This document shows positions 1-4,867 of a stretch of 9,153 nt of DNA, piece after piece. The stretch's first letter is position 1. Each line of letters starts with the position of its first letter. The translations under genes were made by a program, and so were the position numbers. The DNA is from Candidatus Thiodictyon intracellulare (lineage in GTDB: Bacteria > Pseudomonadota > Gammaproteobacteria > Chromatiales > Chromatiaceae): contig JADNEJ010000405.1 of assembly GCA_016292295.1 (NCBI GenBank), positions 1 to 9,153 on the forward strand. The letters run 5' to 3'. The notes beneath the pieces are model-generated. The model saw nothing but the letters and a program-made list of their open reading frames with translations. It did no database searches and was not told the DNA's origin.

Positions 1-263
1 CCCGTCCAAGGGCCTCAGGCGGTGGCGCCGGTCGCTAAGTCCGACAGGCTGCTAGCGGCCCTGACGGCCATACACAACTTCTATGTCCGCTTCCCCGACG
101 GCACCACCGCCGCTGAACGCTTCTTCGGGCGGGCTCACCGGCGCTATTTGACCAAGTGCTGGCGCACGTCGACCTGCCGCCGCCAGCGCGGCGCCGACGA
201 CCACGGCCCACGGCCCACGGCCCACGGCCCACGGCCCACGGCCAGTCAGTTTGCCTGCTCTAA
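1..263 (+). pseudogene. C-terminal remnant of a DUF6399-like transposase
   Basis: This is the 3' end of an open frame that enters from the left edge of the window. In frame 1 it reads RLLAALTAIHNFYVRF and then DGTTAAERFFGRAHRR, which resembles the C-terminal region of DUF6399-type transposase proteins (recalled family pattern: an IHNF stretch followed by DGTTAAERFFG). Near 142-146 the sensible reading moves to frame 3, where LFDQVLAHVDLPPPARRRR gives the expected amphipathic and proline/arginine-rich tail. This implies a one-base deletion. Frame 3 then runs through the heptamer repeat to a TAA at 261-263. The gene is therefore frameshifted and probably inactive, unless the shift is a sequencing error. 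A terminal-repeat-like motif lies just downstream at 286-312, as expected for the right end of an insertion sequence. The family name rests on recognition alone. Confidence 0.6.
201..244. repeat. Heptanucleotide tandem repeat (CGGCCCA)n
   Basis: Five perfect copies of CGGCCCA occupy 204-238, with partial copies on both sides (CCA at 201-203 and CGGCCA at 239-244). The array lies in the tail of the transposase remnant, where three copies equal 21 bases and so seven codons. Changes in copy number would alter the reading frame of the tail. Heptamer arrays of this kind are common in cyanobacteria and some purple bacteria. No function can be inferred from the sequence. Confidence 0.95.
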
Positions 264-285
264 CGCTGGTGGCGGCGTGACGAGC

Positions 286-312
286 GTGGGCGGAGTTTAT
301 GATCAAGGCCCA
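286..312 (-). repeat. Terminal-inverted-repeat copy D, right end of left-hand IS
   Basis: The plus strand reads GTGGGCGGAGTTTATGATCA and then AGGCCCA. Its reverse complement starts GGGCCTTGATCATAA and continues CTCCGCCCAC, matching the left end of the small element at 8236-8340 except for one inserted base and one substitution. It lies about 25 bp after the transposase frame closes and points outward like a right-hand terminal repeat, so the insertion sequence probably ends near 309. The left end of that element is outside the window. Confidence 0.6.
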
Positions 313-317
313 GGGAG

Positions 318-385
318 AGCAGGGGCGCGCGTACTCTGCCCGCGTTTGATGTCGGGCTAGAGAGCGCACGGTCTGCGCCCCTGCT
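318..385. repeat. 11-bp perfect inverted repeat downstream of GT2 gene
   Basis: AGCAGGGGCGC at 318-328 is the exact reverse complement of GCGCCCCTGCT at 375-385, with 46 nt between. The pair begins about 20 bp beyond the stop codon of the minus-strand glycosyltransferase that ends at 405. It could form a hairpin in that transcript's 3' end. There is no T-tract, and the loop is too long for a classical intrinsic terminator. Confidence 0.45.
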
Positions 386-404
386 GATTGATGCTCGGGT
401 CCAG

Positions 405-1145
405 TCAGCCTCGCGGCGGGAAGAGGTACGTGAGGTAGTTACGGTAAACGGTGAACGAATAGGTGAATTTGGAGGCAGAACCTGGTGCGCGGCGTACCGT
501 GAGGGTATAGGGTACCTCGGCGAAAGTTGCCCCCAGGCGTCGCGCCTGTACCACTTCTTCCATCAGCACTGAAAATCCGTTGTCGTGGGTCGTCAGTTGC
601 TTCAACAAATCGCTGCGGATCGCCCGGAAGCCGTTCGTAAAATCGGTCAACGGGATGCGCAGGGCCACCCTGGCGACCTTGTTGCCGAGCCAGGAGATGG
701 CCTTGCGTCTGAAATCCACGCCCTCCACGCGCGAGCCGCGAGCATAGCGGGTCGCCTTGATGAAATCCACTCCGCGATGCATGTGCGGGAGAAAGCCACG
801 GATGAATTGCGGGTCTTGCGTACCATCCGCATCCATCACCAGGGCATATTCGAATCCCCCCGCGATCGCCGCCGCAAACCCGGTGCGATTTGCCGCGCCA
901 TATCCCTGGTTGCGGTCGTGGCGGCAGAGGCGCAGCGACGGTATGGTACCGGCGAGGTCCTGCAGCACCGACCAGGTATCATCGCAACTGCCATCGTCCA
1001 CCGCAATAATCGCGGCCCCAAAATCGAGCGAAGACAGCAAGGCATAGATCGTGGTGATGCACGCACGGGCATTGGCCTGCTCATTATACATCGGCAGCAC
1101 GATGCAGAATCGCAGTGGCGGTGGGACGGTCGGTCGCGATGTCAT
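405..1145 (-). CDS. Family 2 glycosyltransferase, dolichol-phosphate-mannose synthase-like
   Basis: This 246-residue protein has a GT-A fold typical of family GT2 enzymes that move a sugar from a nucleotide sugar to a polyprenyl phosphate or a growing glycan. Visible motifs are CIVLPMYNE (residues 14-22), VDDGS (49-53, nucleotide binding), MDADGTQDP (104-112, containing the metal-binding DxD), TDFTNGFRAI (168-177), a MEEV segment around 195-198, and VPYTLTVRRAPGSASKF (211-227), whose basic R-x-x-G-x-S-K pattern recurs in DPM1/ArnC-like proteins. No transmembrane segment follows the catalytic domain, so it is the short soluble or peripheral form. The ATG at 1145 has no good Shine-Dalgarno sequence. 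The gene lies 168 bp downstream of, and on the same strand as, the GT2 gene at 1314-2264. The fold is certain; the donor and acceptor sugars cannot be read from the sequence. Confidence 0.9.
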   Translation of the reverse strand: MTSRPTVPPPLRFCIVLPMYNEQANARACITTIYALLSSLDFGAAIIAVDDGSCDDTWSVLQDLAGTIPSLRLCRHDRNQGYGAANRTGFAAAIAGGFEYALVMDADGTQDPQFIRGFLPHMHRGVDFIKATRYARGSRVEGVDFRRKAISWLGNKVARVALRIPLTDFTNGFRAIRSDLLKQLTTHDNGFSVLMEEVVQARRLGATFAEVPYTLTVRRAPGSASKFTYSFTVYRNYLTYLFPPRG

Positions 1146-1268
1146 TGGGTCGAAGCCATCAGGTTAAGCGAATTCGGAGACCGCCGGGAAGCGTTGCAAG
1201 CGCTCGCGGCCAAGGGCCGGGTCGCGGCGGGGGAGCTGAGCGGGGGCTTGCGGCGAGGGCCGCCACCT

Positions 1269-1316
1269 CATTGAAATCAATGACGTACCAGGGCAGTTGA
1301 CAACTATAGTACGTCA
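1269..1316. promoter_or_regulatory. AT-rich patch with nested palindromes between two GT2 genes
   Basis: Three exact dyads are packed into 48 bp of otherwise GC-rich DNA. They are CATTGA-AA-TCAATG (1269-1282), TGACGTAC (1281-1288) pairing with GTACGTCA (1309-1316), and within that loop AGTTG-A-CAACT (1295-1305). The last arm covers the stop codon of the upstream glycosyltransferase. Read on the minus strand, the patch could be a 3' hairpin of the upstream gene, an operator, or the promoter zone of the gene starting at 1145. A weak TTGTCA/TTGATT pair with a 17-bp spacer can be picked out. The dyads are directly visible; any role is inference. Confidence 0.4.
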
Positions 1317-2264
1317 AGCGGCATCCTGACCCGGGTTGCCTGGGGGGGGGCGCCGACGCCGCGCGCGGATGGTCTCGAACGCCCCGACGAATCGGGCCCC
1401 CAGCCAGGCGTCCACGAGGAGTAGCAGGGTCCCGGGGCGATACCATGGATAAGCGCACAAGGCCCTGGCAGTACAGGTGAGAAAGGCTCGTGGCTTGCGC
1501 TCCATGGCGTAAGCGCGGGCCACCTCTAGCCAGCGCAGCCCCCGCGCCCGCCGCCCCGCGGCCCCGCCCGCCTGCAACTGTGCGTCATATTTTTCCAATA
1601 GCCGTACGGCCGCTGTCTCCATGACCCCGGCGCCACGGTGGGGGCTGTAATTGATGATCGCCAGCGGCTGCGCAACGACGCCGATACGATAGGTAAGGGA
1701 ATAACGAAGCAACCAGTCCCAGTCCTCGTAGCGGGGCAAGGTCTCGTCGAAAAGGCCAACCGTTTCCAATACCGCGCGATGCATCATAAGGGTGGAGCCG
1801 GGGCTCAGATCACAGCCCATGAACAGGGTCTGCCGTGTGACCGACCGCGGGAAGTAGTCGCGCCGCATCCGACCCTCCCACAGTGAATAGGCGGTGCAGG
1901 TTGCCGGCATGTCCGGTGGGCACCGGCGCAGGTGGGCAAGCTGCGTGTCCAGCTTGCTCGACAGCCATTGATCGTCGGAATCTAACAGGGCGATGTAGGC
2001 CCCGCGTGCGGCTCGCAGTCCGGCGTTGCGGGCCGCTGCCGCACCGCAATTGTGAGTCAGTCGTATGATCCGCAGGGCCGGGTTGGCGAAGGCCCGCGCG
2101 ACGGCCTCAGTCTCATCACTAGAGCCGTCGTCTACCAGGAGGATTTCGTAGTCCGTACGGGTCTGCCGAAAGACGCTCGTGAGCGCCCGGCCAATCGTCG
2201 CGGCGCGGTTGTAAGCGGGGATAATGACCGTGATCAGCGGTGCGTCAATGGACATCTGGGGCAT
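1314..2264 (-). CDS. Family 2 glycosyltransferase
   Basis: This 316-residue protein has a GT-A catalytic domain at its N-terminus. Motifs are ITVIIPAYNR (11-20), LLVDDGSSDET (42-52, nucleotide binding), RNAGLRAARGAYIALLDSDD (79-98, with the metal-binding DxD at 95-97) and RYEDWDW (178-184, containing the ED that usually serves as catalytic base). The last ~100 residues are a helical, arginine-rich extension with a hydrophobic stretch at 279-290 (TLLLLVDAWLGA), perhaps a membrane contact. The start could be the ATG at 2264 or the in-frame ATG at 2255; neither has a clear ribosome-binding site. A run of nine G on the plus strand (1342-1350) lies in the last codons, so slippage would replace the C-terminal tail. 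It is the first gene of a minus-strand pair divergent from the operon at 2517-7973. Sugar specificity is unknown. Confidence 0.9.
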   Translation of the reverse strand: MPQMSIDAPLITVIIPAYNRAATIGRALTSVFRQTRTDYEILLVDDGSSDETEAVARAFANPALRIIRLTHNCGAAAARNAGLRAARGAYIALLDSDDQWLSSKLDTQLAHLRRCPPDMPATCTAYSLWEGRMRRDYFPRSVTRQTLFMGCDLSPGSTLMMHRAVLETVGLFDETLPRYEDWDWLLRYSLTYRIGVVAQPLAIINYSPHRGAGVMETAAVRLLEKYDAQLQAGGAAGRRARGLRWLEVARAYAMERKPRAFLTCTARALCAYPWYRPGTLLLLVDAWLGARFVGAFETIRARRRRPPPGNPGQDAA

Positions 2265-2388
2265 CCGGTGGTCGCGGTGGCGAGGTTGGGTCGGGGCCGG
2301 CTGCGCAGCATCCCAGGTGAGTCGTTCGGGGCTTGGGCGCGCGGCGGCGGTAACGGGACTGGCGCACGGTCCGGGCGAACTGAGATAC

Positions 2389-2416
2389 TTGGTACCGGCG
2401 CGTTGGTACCGGCGCG
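2389..2416. repeat. Perfect 14-bp tandem repeat with GGTACC cores
   Basis: TTGGTACCGGCGCG occurs twice without a gap (2389-2402 and 2403-2416). Each copy holds a GGTACC palindrome. It lies in the divergent intergenic region, directly downstream of the -10 element of the candidate minus-strand promoter, where a repressor site would overlap the transcription start. The repeat is exact; the operator role is inference. Confidence 0.6.
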
Positions 2417-2423
2417 GAACCTG

Positions 2424-2453
2424 ATTCTACCTGAGGTGATCTTGACTTTACAA
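2424..2453 (-). promoter_or_regulatory. Candidate sigma-70 promoter for the minus-strand GT2 genes
   Basis: On the minus strand TTGTAA (2453-2448) is followed after 18 bp by TAGAAT (2429-2424). These give reasonable -35 and -10 matches in the only AT-rich part of the divergent intergenic region. Transcription would start near 2417 and run into the gene whose ATG is at 2264, leaving a ~150-nt leader that contains the 14-bp tandem repeat. No equally good promoter could be picked out for the plus-strand operon. This is a visual call. Confidence 0.35.
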
Positions 2454-2516
2454 AAACGAAGGGCGGAGGTTCTGACGCAAGAGGCCGCGGGGCGCGAGCC
2501 GCAGGCTTGGACTTAG

Positions 2517-3719
2517 GTGAGCGAATGCCCCGTTTTGAGCCGGCGCCGACCCAGGATGGCGATCTTTCTCCCCTCGCTCGCCGGGGGCGGCGCTGAGCGC
2601 ATGATGTTGAATCTGGCGTGCGGTCTGGTGGCGGCCGGGATCGAAGTGGACTTGGTGGTCGGGAGCGCCGCGGGCCCCTATCGCGACTTGGTGCCGGCCG
2701 GCTGCGACCTCGTCGACCTTGGGGTCGGACGGATGTTGGCGGCCCTGCCGGGGCTGGTCCGCTATCTGTGCCGCCGTCGGCCGGCGGTCCTGCTCTCTGC
2801 CATGGATCACGCCAACCTGATCGCCCTCTGGGCGCGGACCCTGGCGCGGGTGCCCACGCGGGTCGCGGTCAGCGTGCGCAGCACCCTGTCCCAGGAGGCC
2901 CGGCACGCACCCTCCCTCGCCGGGCGCGCCCTGCCGCGACTGGCGCGCGTCTTTTATCCCCAGGCGTGGGCGGTGATCGCCGTCTCCCAGGGGGTCGCCG
3001 ATGATCTGACCCGCTTGATCGGCGCGGGGCGGGCGCGGGTCCTAGTCATTCCCAATCCGGTGGTCACCCCCGAACTGGCTGCCCAGGCGGCCGAGCGGCC
3101 AGACCATGCCTGGTTTCAGTCGGGGCTGCAACCCGTGCTGCAAGCGGGGCTGGAGCCGGTCAGGGTCCAGGTGATCCTCGCCGCCGGACGCCTGACCCCC
3201 CAGAAGGACTTCCCGACCCTGATCCGTGCCTTCGCCACGCTGGCCCAGGGGCGCGACCTGCGCCTGCTGATCCTAGGGGAGGGACCGCAGCGCGCGGCCC
3301 TGGAATCTTTGATCCGGGACCTGGGGCTCGGTGAGCGGGTCGCCCTGCCGGGGTTTCGGGCAAACCCCTTCGCCTACATGGCCCGCGCTCGGCTGTTCGT
3401 GCTCTCCTCTGCTTGGGAGGGACTGCCAGGGGTGCTGATCCAGGCCATGGCCTGCGGCACCCCGGTCGTCAGCACGGATTGCCCGAGCGGGCCGCGGGAG
3501 GTGCTGGCCGGGGGGCGTTGTGGTCCATTGGTCGCGGTGGGTGACGCGGCGGCCCTGGCGGCGGCCATCGTGCAGACCCTGGACCGACCCCCAGCCGCCG
3601 CCCTGCTGTGGGCGCGGGCGGCGGACTATGGGGTCGCGCCGGTGACCCGTCGGTACCTGGAGTTCTTGGGTCTTGGAGACGGCAGCGGGAGCGACGCCGC
3701 GTCTTGGAGGCGCTCATGA
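2517..3719 (+). CDS. Family 4 glycosyltransferase (GT-B fold), first gene of operon
   Basis: This protein has 400 residues from the GTG at 2517, or 387 from the ATG at 2556. The later start puts IFLPSLAGGGAERMMLNLA at the N-terminus, as in many homologues, but neither start has a strong Shine-Dalgarno sequence. It is a retaining GT4 enzyme with a GT-B fold. The N-terminal domain has the glycine-rich SLAGGGAER loop (20-28). The hinge region reads AVSQGVADD (155-163) and VIPNPVV (177-183). The C-terminal nucleotide-sugar domain has GRLTPQKDF (224-232, with the conserved R and K), LGEGPQRAAL (253-262), EGLPGVLIQAMACG (301-314) and DCPSGPREVL (321-330). The usual E-x7-E motif is E-x7-Q here. Residues 202-217 hold an internal near-duplication (SGLQPVLQ, AGLEPVRV) in the interdomain linker. 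The stop overlaps the next start as ATGA. The likely role is adding one sugar to a lipid-linked glycan at the inner membrane; the sugar is unknown. Confidence 0.9.
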   Translation: MSECPVLSRRRPRMAIFLPSLAGGGAERMMLNLACGLVAAGIEVDLVVGSAAGPYRDLVPAGCDLVDLGVGRMLAALPGLVRYLCRRRPAVLLSAMDHANLIALWARTLARVPTRVAVSVRSTLSQEARHAPSLAGRALPRLARVFYPQAWAVIAVSQGVADDLTRLIGAGRARVLVIPNPVVTPELAAQAAERPDHAWFQSGLQPVLQAGLEPVRVQVILAAGRLTPQKDFPTLIRAFATLAQGRDLRLLILGEGPQRAALESLIRDLGLGERVALPGFRANPFAYMARARLFVLSSAWEGLPGVLIQAMACGTPVVSTDCPSGPREVLAGGRCGPLVAVGDAAALAAAIVQTLDRPPAAALLWARAADYGVAPVTRRYLEFLGLGDGSGSDAASWRRS

Positions 3720-4867
3720 GGGTGGCGCATGTCATCACCGGGCTGGAGCTGGGCGGGGCCGAGATGATGCTCTGGAAGCTGCTGGCGACCCTGGAGCGGA
3801 GCGTTTTCGAGCCCCTGGTGGTCTCACTGGTCGCTCCGGGGCCCATGGGCGAGCGCATCGCCGGACTGGGCATCCGAGTGGAGACGCTCCAGATGCGGCG
3901 CGGTCTGCCCTCCCCGGGGGTGCTGCTGCGCCTGGTGCGGCTCTTGCTTGGATTCAGGCCCGACCTGATCCAGACCTGGATGTACCACGCAGACTTGCTC
4001 GGGGCCCTGGCCAGGCCGCTGGTCGGGCGCGGCGCCCGCCGCCCGCTGCTGGTCTGGAACATCCGTCAGAGCGACCTGGACCCGCTTCAGACCCGCCGCG
4101 CCACCCGGCTAGTGGCGCGCCTCAATGGGCTGCTCTCCCACCTGGCCCCGGAGCGGATCATCTGCTGCTCGCAGCGCGCCCGGGAGGTCCATTGCGCCCT
4201 CGGTTACCGCGAGCACGGCCTCATCGTCATCCCCAACGGGTTCGACTTGGAGCGCTTTCGACCGGACCTCGCGGCGCGCATCGCGCTGCGCGTCGAACTG
4301 GGCATCCCCGTGGCGGCCCCGTTCCTGGGCCTGGTCGCCCGTCTAGACCCCCAAAAGGACGTGCCAACCTTTCTCCAGACGGCCGCCCTGGTGCGGTCCG
4401 CCCGGCCCGAGTGCCGCTTCCTGCTGTGTGGTCAGGCAATGGATGGGGGCAACCGGACGCTTGGGGATTGGATCGCTGCGGCTGGGCTCGGTGGGGCGAT
4501 CAGCCTGCTGGGTCCCCGCTCAGACACCCAGCGGGTGTTCGCCGCCCTGGATCTCCTGGTCTCCTCCTCGGCCTATGGGGAGGGCTTCCCGAACGTGATC
4601 GGCGAGGCCATGGCCTGCGGCGTACCCTGTGCGGTCACGGATGTGGGAGACTCGCGCCTGATCGTGGGCGACACCGGGGCGAGCGTCGCGCCCCGGGACC
4701 CGGCGGCCCTGGCGAGGGCCATCCTGCGCCTCCTGAACGAGGGTCCGCAGTCCTTGGTCCGCCGCGGCGCGGCCGCCCGCGCGCGCATCGCGGCAGACTA
4801 TGCGTTGGTGTCCATCGCGGCCCGCTACGCGGGCCTTTACCAATCACTGCGGCGTGGAACTGACTGA
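3716..4867 (+). CDS. Family 4 glycosyltransferase (GT-B fold), second gene of operon
   Basis: This protein has 383 residues from the ATG at 3716. That start is preferred over upstream in-frame codons because GGAGG at 3706-3710 sits 5 nt before it and because MRVAHVITGLELGGAEMMLW is the normal N-terminus for this GT4 group. Domain landmarks are the GGAE loop (13-16), CCSQRAREVHCALG (150-163), VIPNGFDLERF (171-181), LVARLDPQKD (206-215), FLLCGQ (235-240) and a complete E-x7-E motif in EGFPNVIGEAMACG (E289 and E297), followed by VTDVGDS (307-313). Length and motifs are those of an intact enzyme. The start overlaps the previous stop as ATGA, and the stop overlaps the asnB start by one base (TGATG), so translation is coupled on both sides. 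It probably adds a sugar to the same lipid-linked chain as its neighbours. Donor and linkage cannot be predicted. Confidence 0.92.
   Translation: MRVAHVITGLELGGAEMMLWKLLATLERSVFEPLVVSLVAPGPMGERIAGLGIRVETLQMRRGLPSPGVLLRLVRLLLGFRPDLIQTWMYHADLLGALARPLVGRGARRPLLVWNIRQSDLDPLQTRRATRLVARLNGLLSHLAPERIICCSQRAREVHCALGYREHGLIVIPNGFDLERFRPDLAARIALRVELGIPVAAPFLGLVARLDPQKDVPTFLQTAALVRSARPECRFLLCGQAMDGGNRTLGDWIAAAGLGGAISLLGPRSDTQRVFAALDLLVSSSAYGEGFPNVIGEAMACGVPCAVTDVGDSRLIVGDTGASVAPRDPAALARAILRLLNEGPQSLVRRGAAARARIAADYALVSIAARYAGLYQSLRRGTD

Noticed and set aside
201..244. Possible CRISPR array
   Set aside because: The units are 7 bp with no spacers, which is a simple tandem repeat.
585..1274. 229-codon plus-strand open frame opposite the first GT2
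   Set aside because: The minus strand carries the VDDGS and DxD glycosyltransferase motifs. The plus frame has no family features and no ribosome-binding site.
2442..2470. TTGACT at 2442-2447 as a -35 box for the plus-strand operon
   Set aside because: No acceptable -10 hexamer occurs 16-18 bp downstream; that region is GGCGGAGG-like.
3608..3715. Upstream extension of the second GT4
   Set aside because: It overlaps the conserved end of the preceding GT4. The ATG at 3716 has a GGAGG site at the right distance and gives the standard family N-terminus.
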